A stretch of 64,000 nt of DNA, taken from assembly GCA_029876055.1 (NCBI GenBank), contig CM056878.1, positions 806,001-870,000 on the forward strand. The letters are read 5' to 3'. A model generated the notes under the pieces. It made no database searches. It was not told the DNA's origin and saw only the letters and a list, made by a program, of their open reading frames with translations. Positions 53,365-64,000 of the stretch are shown one piece after another. The stretch is from Madurella fahalii. Its lineage: Eukaryota; Ascomycota; Sordariomycetes; Sordariales. Within the stretch, counting starts at the first letter, position 1, and each line of letters starts with the position of its first letter. Made by a program: the position numbers and the translations under genes.

Positions 53365-56300
53365 TCAGTCAAGGGCCATGATAGACTTCTCAGCACGGGC
53401 CCGCATATGGTTTGCGTGCGTCTCGAGACAGGACGTAATCAGCCGGGTCACTGCAGTGCTGATTAGCAGGTTGCGGGGCACACAATCACAAGGTTCGAGT
53501 GGAATGCAGGGATGGGCAACTCACCAGGCCATACAGCGGCTTTGTCAAACATGTAGGCCGTGACTCTGAGGAGCTTCGCAGCATACCCCGTGCTGTCATC
53601 CATGTGACGTCTGCCGTCCATGCCGCTGGCACCGCCAGGCTGAGCAATCCCCATGTTCATCTTGACTTCGGCACCATGGATAATATCATCGATCTTCCCT
53701 AGCAATTTCACGTCCTCTTCTTCTAGCAGCATGATTGCAGGCACTTGCGTGAGATCAACGCCGTCCCGCCCGAGGATGCCGAGATAGCGGCCAACACGGT
53801 CCTGGAGGGTCGCAACCCACTCGGCCAGCACTTGAGCGCAGTCAAAAACGCACAGTGTCGCCTGGAGCGGCAGTTCGCGGCTTGTCAGGTTGGCAAAAGT
53901 AGCACCGCGTTTGTCTGAAGCCGAAAGGGACTCGGCAGCAAAAAGGGCAGCTTTCCGCAAGTGCTTCTCCCTCCGCGACGTCGATCGACTGCTGGAAGTC
54001 TGAGCTTGGGACTGCGTCGACTGCTGAGTCAAGGCGGGGTTGATGGTGCCAGTGGACGGAAGTTTTGAGGCGGCAAACTCGGGAGAAGAAAACTGCTTTG
54101 GCGAAGAGTCCACCGGGCGAGCGTTTGATCCGGACGTGTCCGATGGATCGGCGACGACCGAGTCCGTATTGTTGGAGGCCGGCGAGTGCTCAGCATGCTG
54201 GATGATCTCGGATCCGCGCGCTAGCTCTTCAGCCATGCCGTCCCAATCCCGTTGCCAAAACTTCTCCTTGGACCGAGAAAGATTGACAAAGAGACGAATA
54301 TAGGCGAGATCAAGCAGAGGGATGCAATCGGCCGAGAGCGGGCCGGCTCCGAATGGATTTGGGCGTTCAGGACTATGATGCGGGTTGCTCGCCCAGGCAG
54401 CGTGCCATGCTCTGAGCGCGGGTTCAATGTGGCGGTGCATCTTCTCGGTTTCTTCGTTGGTCCAAACCTTGTTATGGTGCCGCTGGCGCGTTTCCCAGAT
54501 GTAATTGTGAATCGCATTGATCAAGACCAGACAGCCGAAGCTGCTTGGTTTCAGGTCGCTCTTGGGTAGCTCGCTCATATTAGCCGCCGACCCAAAGGCT
54601 TGGTGGGCGCTGTTGGTAAAGGGCCGCTTCTGCTGCTGCTGCTGCTGTTGCTGTTGCTGCTTCTCGTTGCTGCGGAGTAGCTCCCCCAAAGCCTCGTGGA
54701 AAGTCATCCGGTTGTGATTAGCTGCTGCCACCCCGCCCTTTGCCCGGAACGCCGCGACGCTCTCGGCGGCGAAGAACTCTTCGTCGCAGGGAAGGTCGAG
54801 CAGAATCTCCGAGTTTGTGAGGGCCGGGGTGTGGTTATACGCCGATACCAGGAGGCTGGACAGAGTGAAGACGGCATAGAGGGTCCGCTTCCGCTCCTCC
54901 ATTACCTTCCAGCGGAGCCACTCGGCCTGCTCGTCGGCTTCCCTCCTTCCGGATCCGTTCCAGCCGCCACCGCCGTCGGCATCTGCCATCTCGACGTCCT
55001 TGGCTGGCTCAACCCGCGTTGGCCGCAGCAACTCGGCTCCGTGCGCAAGACTTACTAACGCGGCAGCGTGCGTCGACGCAATCTCTCCGGACCGCTTATC
55101 CCCGCAGTTATGGCCATACACAACATTCAGGAGCATTGCCTGAACCAACCACACGGGAGTCTCGACCGGGGATTCCTGCTGCTGTGAATTGGGGTCCGAC
55201 AGGGGAGTGCGCCGGATAGATTCTGCCTTTCTTACGTTCGCCTTCCTCCTCTCGTCGAGATACAGCTGAATCATCTTCTTGGCCATTCCAAATAATTCCA
55301 TGGACGCCTGGTGTTCCAACTCAAACAGGGCGCCAATGGCCGCCATCGAAAGAAGCAAGCACCCCGTCCCACCAATGCCGCTGTTTCGCCCGTTAGCCAA
55401 TTGCGCAGGAATCTCGAACGATAGCGTCGGTATGTGGACAAACGGCATGTGGGGGTGGAAGTATCGCAAGTAGGCCCCGACATATCGCTGGAGGTCTTGA
55501 GTGCTCGGTAGGCTAGCGGCCTGGTCGGAGGTGCTGGCGGTCGGCGACGGCTGTGTCGTCAATGGCGAGCTCGGTGTGGCGGCGACCGAGTATCTCCGCG
55601 CACCAAACTGGGACGCCTGGGAGGCCGACAGGGCACCTAGGATGGTATTTCTTGTTGAATCAGTGATTGTCGAGACGGGTAAGGTGCCATGATTACTACC
55701 ATTCATCGAGGACGGCGTCTCGGGACCGGCACCGAAGTTGAGCGCTTGGTTCAAGTTCTGGCTGTTCAAGCCCGGCATGACCGACGGGCTCAGAGAGCTC
55801 AGAGAAGGTGGAGGCGTCGAGAAGTAGTTGTCGCCCATCGTCTTGGCCGACGACGGCTGTGGTGACAAGGGAGCGCCATTCAGGAGGTCGGGAAAGACGG
55901 AGCCGCCCATGTCAAGCGAGAACGGATTGTTCATCTGCGGGGGAGGCATCATGGACGACTGCCACATGGAACCCGAGCCCGCAGAGGCCGCGTGATGGTT
56001 CGACCCGTCGACCATGACGTCGCTAATGCCGCTCTGGCTGGTGGTGCTGATGGCAGACGGCGAGGAGCCGTCCACGGCAGCCTCGGCCGGCCCGTTGTTG
56101 AATGACATTTGATGGTCAAAGCCAGTCAGCCAATCGAACCCGTCATCCAACTGCTGGCCGGCCGACATGTCGGGGAGCCCGTGCGAAAACGGAGAGAGCG
56201 GATCCAGGGCCATGGACGGCGGAGAGTCGCTGTAGTGCAGGGCGTTGGGATTGATGGTCGAGCCGGACGCGGCGCCGAAGAAGAGCGAGTCCAGCTCAAA

Positions 56301-57245
56301 CTCGGAGCCGAACGCCATGGGCGGCGCAGTCCTGAGGCCGCTGGAGAAATCCATGCCATTGATCCCGTGCGTCTCAAGCTTTGGCAGACCGAGCGGGGCT
56401 CCGCGATGGGCTAGGGCCGAAGCCATGCCAAAGGCGTCCAGGCTGTGGTTGGGCAGCCCAACCAGGCTAGGGTGCCGGCTGTGGGTGGGCGGCATGCGGC
56501 CCGACACCTGGGCATTGGCCGCAGCAATCATCTGCATGTGGGCGCCGTCGACATGGCTGATGGTGTTAGCCCTGGGCCTCATGGAAGCGGCACCGGCATT
56601 CGCAGCGGCATTGGGCCCCGCGATGCTGTTCTTGCGGACTCGGCTGGCCCCCGGCGTGGCCCCGCTAGCACTTTCCCGCCGGTTGCGTGGGCGAGACGAC
56701 GGCGTCGTTGTCTGGTGAAGCTTCTGCTGGTGCCGCAGTAGTAGATCACGGCGAGCAAAGCACCGCGTGCACTCGGGGCATTCAAACGGCTTCTCCTTGG
56801 TATGAGACCGCTCGTGGCGCTTCAAGTGCTCCAGCCGGGCAAACGAGCGCTGGCAGGTGCCGCAAACGTGCGGGCGAGGCTTGTCCGTCTTGGGCGGCGG
56901 GAAAGCAGCGGGCGCCTTGGTGTTCACGGTGATGGTCGAGGCTGCGAATGCAAAAATAGCGCGTCAGTCGAGGCGGTCCTTCAACCACAAAAAAAAAAAA
57001 AATCAAAGAGACTGGATGAGAGAGCAGCGGTACGACGACTCAAGCTTGGGGGAGGCGGGGGTATTCAGCGGTAGTAGCGCTGCTGGTACTGCTGGCGGTG
57101 GTGTTCGTTGCTGGCTAGGTCTGGCGGACGTACCGGCTTCATCGCCAACCGGCGCGCTGCCGCCAGCGGCCGAGGGAGACGACGACGAATTGGACATGGT
57201 GGCGACAGCCTCGAGCTTGCTGCCAGCGTCGTTTGACACAGTCAT
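53365..57245 (-). CDS. C2H2 zinc-finger plus Fungal_trans transcription factor (Adr1/AmdX-like)
   Basis: Three exons: 57134-57245, 53525-56941 and 53365-53450. Both introns are phase 1 and the model gives 1204 residues. Exon 1 (MTVSNDAGSKLEAVATMSNS) joins at GDEA|STITVN. Two adjacent C2H2 fingers follow near 64-115: CGTCQRSFARLEHLKRHERSH and CPECTRCFARRDLLLRHQQKLH, with the linker TKEKPFE. A long Ser/Pro-rich region follows, then the Fungal_trans middle-homology domain (RYFHPHMPFVHIPTLSF, TLYAVFTLSSLLVSAYNHTPAL, and onward). A poly-Gln run interrupts it. The last exon replaces a read-through tail with VTRLITSCLETHANHMRARA, a sensible helical end. This is the Adr1/AmdX-type architecture. By family it is a nuclear DNA-binding regulator of carbon, nitrogen or peroxisomal genes; its target here is unknown. 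Confidence 0.9.
54630..54662. repeat. CTG/CAG microsatellite encoding poly-Gln
   Basis: About ten Gln codons (CAG with CAA interruptions on the gene strand) lie inside the Fungal_trans domain of the transcription factor. Length polymorphism is likely. Confidence 0.9.
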
Positions 57246-60200
57246 CGTCCTGAAGGCGAGGATTTTGCGGGATTTCGGGACGACTCTGTGTTGGTGGGAA
57301 CGGAGGGCGCGAAGCTGCGAAGCAGAAACGGAGCAGGAGAAAGGTAGGAGAGTGGGGAGCAAAGCAGCAGGCACGAAAAGAGGCAGCGACAGCGGCGGGT
57401 TGGCGGGCGGGCGGGCAGCGGAGCGGTGGAGAGAGAGACCTGATGAATGGCAGGCTATTGGAGAGGGAGAGACGGAGAGGGGCGCGGCGACGTCGTCGAC
57501 CGTCGCATGCTACTCGGGTGCAATTGCTGGATTCCCGTCGTCGGTGATTTTTTTGGCCGCAAGAATTCGCTTTTGTTTTGCTTCTCGAACAGGTCCAGGT
57601 TCTACAATCGCATCCCACTTCTTGGAGCGGTTGGAGAGGGAACTCGGGTGGTTGCAAGAGGTGAGTGAGGGCTGGCCTGAGATAGGCTGCTGGCTGCTCC
57701 GTGGGTGGAGGCGGCGGGCGGGAGCGAACCACAGGCAACAGGAGTGAGAGAGTGTGTGCGCGCGCGGCCCCAAGTCGACCCGCTGCACGCTCAAGAGTCT
57801 CCTAGCTGGTCTTGGCTGATTTGCCCAAAGTGGTGCGGTGCGGCGGATGGCGAAATTGGGGTGCAAGGTTTCGCGTAGGCAAATGAAGATGGTTTGACTG
57901 GCAGCCACAGCGCGACAAGGCCGCTGGTCTAACGCACGCTGGGCCCTGGGGAACAGTAGCACAGTATCGGCTCCGGCTAAATCACTGTGTCCTGGATGCG
58001 AGGGTTGCGCCTGCGGGAGCAAGGAAGGAAGCCGCCAGGGCCTGCAACACACCATTGATGCAGAGCGGTCTCGTGGTACCGGGCCAATACCTCGATCGCG
58101 AAGGCAGAGCGGGCGATCCGTTACCCTTGGCCCCACTGACGACCCTGGTTAATCTCAAGTCCACAGTACATCCGCACCCGAGCCTACTACAGACCTCTTG
58201 ACGGGACCGGCCTGCACGGAAACAGTGGGGACAGTGTGGCCGTGAGTCAGAGGGCGCAGTATGCACACTACTCGCACCGCAGTTCGAGCCCAGCGGGCTG
58301 TCGACGCTGGAAACGGTGCGTGTGGAAGCTTTTGCATATTGAGCATCATCCTGCTCCTGCGCTACATGGCAGAGCGGCATTGCTCTCTACCGTACGTTAA
58401 TGATGAATCCGGGATGAGGCAATGCGAGGCGCGCTCAGGGTCTTGGGAGTTGGAAGTGCTTCCGACCAGTCAACGTTGCCTTATTATATATAGAGGGTGC
58501 TGTCCCGTTTATTTTCCGCACTCAACCTCATGTGGCAGTCAATGCGGTACCCAAATATGCCCGGCGGCTAGTCCTTCTCGCCCAACCGGCATCCGCGCCG
58601 GACAATGGCTCGCCGAAACTGTTGATGCGCCGCCTTTGCATACCCTTCCTTCTCTTGTTCTCGGGGGAAGACGATAAGGAAGCTTGCATGGAAGCTCTCC
58701 CGCCCAACTCGGACCGCGGCGATTACCACCCGGCCCCGGTTCTGGATAAGCAGCCGCCTGAACACGCAAGCTTTGGATGCCCGATCCTTTCGAGAATTGA
58801 GCCGCCAGCGACAGCCGCCCAGAACACACCTGCGGGCTGAGTATTACCTGATTGTCTCTCACATCGTCCAACGACGTGGAGCAACTCCCTCCCGGACAAA
58901 GCGGTGCGACCTGATCGACATCCTGCCCCCTACCGTGATGTTGCCGCTCTACCAACCCAAGCACGGTGCGAAGGTGCGCAGCGCAGCGATGGCGCACTCA
59001 GCGGGCTGTGTTACTATTGACAGCCAGGACCTGTTTCTCCCGTGTAGCTAGCTTGTCCCCACGCTTCCGGGCATGCAGCTTGCCCGTTTCAACAAGACGA
59101 CTCCATCAGACCCTTCCAGGCAAAAAAGGTGAGCCGATCGAGCCTGCCATGCAATGCAGCTGCATGGTTCGTTGCTGCAGGCTTCCGTCTGATTGCCCAG
59201 TTACGCCAGCCGGCCTTCCTCGGCAGGGTTTAGCGCAGCCACTGTAAACGACACAGTGTCACGGCAGATTCTCATACAGGCCGTGGGATAGAGAGACAGG
59301 ATGGATTGTCATCCATGTGTGTAATTAACCCCGTCGCCTCTTCTTCAAGAGCCCAGTGTCGCAGGCGCCTCAACAAATATATGCGAAATGCGTCGCTGGG
59401 TCTCGAGAGCTACGAAATGGTTGCCACCCCGTACGTAGCCTGTTTGCAACACTTGGAATTCCGTGCTCCCGTCTTAATGCATTTGTTGTGTCTAGGGCTG
59501 CAACAGCCAAAGCCTGGCTTCGTACCCCAACCCACTCCCAGCCCGTTTGAAGTAAAATACATTATAACTCAACGTCGTCCCACAAGACATATCACCGTTG
59601 TTTGGTCACTCCCCAGAGAGCCAAATGGTTGAAGTCCTCTAAAGGAAAGATGGAAAAGGACGGAAATATCATAACAGCGTTCCAAGAAAGTGCTCTCGAT
59701 GTATCCCGGCAAGGTGCGGCATCCGCGAAGGCTCCAAGCGCCCAGCCCCCGGTCGTCCTTAGCTCTTTACACCGTGTGAATAAAATCAAGTAGACTACTT
59801 CCTCGCTTGCGACAGTCTCCGTAGTAATTCTCCCGCAAGCCCAGCGATTATCGCCCACTCGGCTCTAAACAGCGGGATAGCGAGGCAAGCGGCGACAAGA
59901 TGATGGCATACAGAACAAGCTCATAAACTTCCCCTGGTCGGTGGCGGTCCCGGAACAAGTCCGATCAGAAGACGGGGCACACGAGACGTTTCTTGATCGA
60001 CAGTACGGCCATGCTATTAATAAAGCTGATCAGCTTCTCGCCTCCCTGGCCCGTTGTATGTAGCTCGGATTCATGCTGTAAGCTGTACATAAGCCGGAAG
60101 CCGCACTGTTAAAACACTGTGCGGGCAGTGGGTGTCATTGCCAAGAGGTGCCGTGCCCAGAGCCCAAATCGAGGGTCTGCCCCACCACGCGATGCTGGTG

Positions 60201-63200
60201 GGAAGCTCAGAAGTGACAGCGCGGGCTTGCCCGAGATTTGGCAGCCCCCGTTTTCAATCCGAGGAGATGGGCAATTACGTCCAAGTGTATTCGCAGACAC
60301 TTCCATCCCGAGAGCTTGTAATCGGCCAGCGTTAGGAAGCCCACGGCCCGAGGCTTCACGGTTTGAGACATGTTTGTAATAATGGACGGCCCTTCACCGA
60401 CATCCTCCGAGTGTTCGGCTGGGGTATTCGCGGCTTAACTTGACCGACTGGTGCCCTAGAGTTGATACGACTCTGCCCAACCCCGTTTGAACCCACCCAC
60501 GGAATGATGCCTGTTTCCGGCGTCCTTTGGGCACAAGTTGGCGGCGCCATACGCAGGAAACGAAAACTGCCGACAAATCTGAAATAACCAATGGTAGACA
60601 CAGCAGAGGCTGTGGTTGGCGGCTTGGCCGCAGTGTCTGGAGGGCGGACGGACCTCGGCATGTGGCACATCTCTGCCCACCTGAACTCAATTGAACATCT
60701 TCGAGCTCTCTGCAATGCGCTGCGTACGGCTAGCGGGGTGGCAGAAAAAATGGGCCCAGGGCAAGCCAGGCGCGACGCAGCTTCGCGGTTACGGGGTGTG
60801 CGATGCCGAGAAACAAGACATTGTGACAACGGAGGAACAATTGGGGGGACTGGCAGCTGTAACTGAACGCATATGATGGCCCAAAACGTCATCTACGCCC
60901 CTTATACATGGATTCAATTGTGTGCATCCCATTGAAGCTCTCTACCTACCTCAGGTAGTTAGCTGAAGTTTCCGAGCTTGAGTTGCCAGTTGGACGGCAG
61001 CGATTACCCCGCCATGAGAGCTTTGGAGGGGTAGGTACCCAAGTATCGCGGGGCATTCTGGTGGTCAGTGCTTCGTAGGGCTCCAGCTGCGCGCCCCCAA
61101 CCTTCTCCAACAATGGCAGCACACACCAACACAGTATGCATACCACTTCATTACGATCAAACACGAGCTCAACAGCCATTCTTCACCGTTTTTGAACGCA
61201 CGTCAGCCAAAACATGGATATGCATATCTCCGGCACGCCCAGCTCGTGGCACCTGCCGCCGCTCTCACCGATCCTCCGTTTCCCTCGGCACCGGTTTCGG
61301 CAGGAGAGCGTCACACCGTCTTGTCAGCAAGTGGTAATCCAGATGGATGATTTGTCCCGGACCTGAGGAATGCATTTCCCTTACCCATCAAGCGGAAGTA
61401 CTACTGTGGTACACACAAACCGAGAATCCGGACGTCCTAGTACAGCATCGGTGATGGATCAGCAGCCGGCCAAAGGCCCGGCCCTTGTGCTCGCTCCTAT
61501 AACCCTAACCGTAGTCTTTGATCCGCTTCAACACTCTGTATGCAATAGGGGTATCGTTCGTAATTACACATCGCGCTGCCGATACCACCGCGGCGGGCCC
61601 AGTGAGGGACCATGGCCGGCACGCCGCACGCGCCGCGCCGCTTGGTAGTCGCTTCGTTTGGCTTAGCGCCGACATCATCAACCGGACCCCGTCACCTGCG
61701 CTATCCGTCCAGTTCGCATGGAAAGACACAAGCCACCAGTTGGCAGCATCGGTCGGTTGTTTGGTGGATTCGGCGAAAGTCTTCTCGCTACAACATGAGC
61801 CTTTGGCGTGCGTGGAAATGACTGACGACGCAGCGGCGGCTCGCAATTTCAGGGAGCGCACGGCACTTGATGTTGTCAATATGGGCCCTCTCGGGACCGA
61901 GAAAGTCGATCTTGATCCAAATTGCTTCTCCAATCCTTTACCCCAACGCGGGAGATGAGCCAAAAAGGCAATATAAAAAGACCGCCGGCGAAGCACCACA
62001 CATGTGGCATCCTCCAAACATACTCTTTGTCATGAGCTCCATGTTCCTGGTCTCCCCAGCCCAGACTGAAACGGCCTGCGGCTCTTGTTTCGCGGGTTCC
62101 CAATGCTGCCGCTTGCTGGGTCTAAAGCAAGATGGTCAGGCGCACGGCCGGCCGACGCAGGGAACCCATGGGTGATGCTGCGTAAAGCATGCAAGCCCAC
62201 GAGCCAAGTTCGCCGGTGGCGTCCCTCTGATTCGCCGGGACTCGAGTCCCTAACGGAATCCGGTTCTCGCGACAGCAGCCCCAGCTGCAGAGCTGCAGAG
62301 CTGCAGACACAACCAACGGACCCCGGCGCCCTACCCGCTCCTCCAAATTCCCTCACCATCGAATAGCTTTTCTAGATAGTCAGGAGGAATAGACGAGGTG
62401 GCCGACCGTACGCCATTCCGATACATCCGCAATTCATAGAAACGGTACGCAGTACTGTAGTTCCAGAGCCAACTGGGGCCAGGGGCTTCTCCAAGAGACC
62501 CTTGAAGGAAGGCCAAGCAACACGGGGGTCTCTCGACCCCTGGCGGGACCCTAGTCATCACCCAACCTCCAGCCTATTTCTTCCTTGGATGGGTTGCATG
62601 GCTTCCCTGTTTGCAGAACGCGACGGACCCTGCTGGGATGGAGCAAATCATCCACCAAGCCTTCGGACCCATAGCCGTATGGTGGCAGCACGGGGGTAGG
62701 GGGAGCCTTATTGTGTAGACCCTGCTTGTACTAACGGATACATATTGAACAAGATTTGTCTCGCAACAGAGAGCCGGAAGCCTACCAGGTAAGTGCTCTA
62801 ATCTAGGTTTGCAGAGCAGCTCCGTGATGCTGTCCCAGGCCCGCCGTGTGGTGTTCAGCAAAATGAGACCCCGTGATCCGCCGGGCGCAGCCCAGGGTGC
62901 GCAATATCCGGCCGCTGCACGTAATCTAGCGGGCAAGACCAGCGCAGCAAGGCATGGGTTACGCTGCAGAGCGACATGCCGCATATGAAGGTCCTTCACG
63001 AAGACTGCCTGCTAACTACATGGAGTGTAGGGAGGCCCGCAGGAGCAGTAAAAGCCTCCAAGTATGCCGTAATACTTGGCCCCGAGTCTGCATATCGGTC
63101 GTATCGCATCCCGCATCCCGTCCCACGATATCAATTCTTCCAGAACGACATGCTGCAAGTATGAGCAGTCGCCGTTACGAGCGGCGACCACAATTACGGT

Positions 63201-64000
63201 CCTCATACAGAAGCCAATCTCACTTGCCACTGCGCCCGGCAGCTTCGAATCCGGTCGTAGCGAGGGCTGTCGGAATGGAACAGTACAAACCAGAGCGGGA
63301 GGTAGTAGCCGTTCACGACGGGTTAATGGAACATCAAAATCCGCCAGGCGAGCAGTAGACCGTAGGCCATTGGCCCGACAGGAAAGAGGAAATGACGGGT
63401 GAGATGCCGCAAGGGGCCAGCTAGTTTCTGCCGATCCCACCAACCACGGACTGCATGTCCGCTCCGAATGGCAGGTTCGCCGGCACCGGAATCTTGAGCC
63501 ACTCACGCCACAAAAAGCCAGCCTTGCTTGACACGGCCAGGCACACCTCGAGGTGTTTGTAATGTGCAGACGAGCCGGGCCCCTATTTTATCCACCAGCA
63601 CCGAGACCCCGGGCCCTGCATGGAGCCGGGCCGGTGCTTCTGCCTCAAGTCACCTAGTCAAGAGCGCTCTGTCAGCTTCCCGATGCCCGGCTGGCTCCGG
63701 GGCCCGGACCAGGTACCCGGCGGGGGCCCTGGCCCGCTGTGGCTCGTAAGATCGCCTTCGGAGCACCGAGCGCGGCGCTCTAGCCCTGCGTCTTCCCGTC
63801 GGCGGCCTCTTTCAATTCCCCTGCAGCAGCACGCCCGAAATCCCAACTTTTCATGCTCCACTACTCGCTCGCCCCCCCAGGTTAACTCAGGCGCTAGTCT
63901 GCACAATATACGTCACCCCTGGGCGACCTGGCGTATCCGATGGTGCTGTGCACTGTGCTCCAAACGTCACGGATCTAGTAACTTGACTGCCGATCAGCGG
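57246..64000. other. Gene desert of about 6.7 kb
   Basis: Upstream of the transcription factor and up to the window edge, no frame has domain motifs, plausible splice structure or coding-like composition. GC content stays high, so this is not an AT-rich, RIP-mutated transposon relic. The first kilobase is CT-rich on the minus strand and probably carries the regulator's long leader and promoter. A triple direct repeat of a GAGCTGCA unit sits at about 62283-62308. A consensus GTAAGT followed by a TCTAATC and TTTGCAG lies at 62786-62812, but the implied intron would be too short. The telomere-like template is listed separately. Confidence 0.5.
61465..61510 (+). ncRNA. Telomere-template-like motif with upstream hairpin (candidate telomerase RNA core)
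   Basis: TAACCCTAACC at 61500-61510 is one and a half to two copies of the complement of the fungal telomere repeat TTAGGG. Eighteen bases before it, 61465-61482 can fold as GCCGGCC-AAA-GGCCCGGC (one bulge), which is where a template-boundary helix sits in telomerase RNAs. No pseudoknot or three-way junction could be identified by eye. The motif could be chance. Boundaries of any transcript are unknown; only the core motif is given. Confidence 0.2.

Noticed and set aside
61505..62017. 170-codon minus-strand and 146-codon plus-strand overlapping frames
   Set aside because: Neither has motifs or splice structure; both are expected by chance in GC-rich sequence.
62225..62290. GGGACTCGAGTCC palindrome resembling a T-arm hairpin
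   Set aside because: It is a simple palindrome; no cloverleaf or tRNA A box was found at a suitable distance.

Overview
The window is a gene-dense piece of a filamentous ascomycete (Pezizomycotina) genome, most likely a sordariomycete. The evidence is short introns (about 50-105 nt) with GTNNGN donors and CTNAC/CTAAC branch points, fungus-specific families (Rhodopsin/PTH11-like receptor, NACHT-ankyrin NLR, GPI-anchored GH17 and yapsin-like enzymes, a two-component ArAE/FUSC transporter, a C2H2 plus Fungal_trans regulator), GC-rich coding sequence, CT-rich leaders and a spliceosomal U2 snRNA gene. Gene models below were spliced by eye from donor, branch, acceptor and phase.

Layout. 1-13.4 kb is an accessory and membrane-signalling stretch: the 3' part of a PLC-like phosphodiesterase gene, a small disordered protein, a five-exon NLR-type NACHT/ankyrin protein, an orphan four-helix membrane protein, a seven-helix Rhodopsin-domain receptor and a GPI-anchored GH17 glucanase. 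13.4-23.2 kb is the least ordinary part: two tandem Cys-rich paralogues of unknown function (the second with an in-frame TAG where the first has a Trp codon), a 60-bp minisatellite between them, a zinc-knuckle/aminoglycoside-phosphotransferase-like gene broken by a frameshift and an in-frame TGA, a possible 56-residue Cys protein, and an intact GPI-anchored aspartic protease gene. 24.3-44.1 kb is mostly housekeeping: an MDR-family oxidoreductase, a Nudix hydrolase, the BRCT replication-checkpoint protein Dpb11/Rad4, an Arg-Asp-repeat protein, a Utp8-like nucleolar protein, the Elg1 PCNA unloader divergent from it, and a disordered single-helix protein. 45-57 kb holds the U2 snRNA gene, the ArAE-type transporter, an oleate-type desaturase and a large C2H2 transcription factor.

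57.2-64 kb has no supportable protein gene. It contains one telomere-template-like sequence (TAACCCTAACC) just downstream of a GC-rich hairpin, which makes it a speculative place to look for the telomerase RNA gene or another long non-coding RNA.

Functionally the window combines genome-maintenance genes (Dpb11, Elg1, perhaps a telomerase RNA), RNA machinery (U2, Utp8), cell-surface enzymes (GH17, aspartic protease, PLC-like) and receptors (NLR, Rhodopsin-type). These are neighbours and do not form an operon or an evident secondary-metabolite cluster. The most novel material is the Cys-rich paralogue locus with its minisatellite, and the right-hand gene desert.
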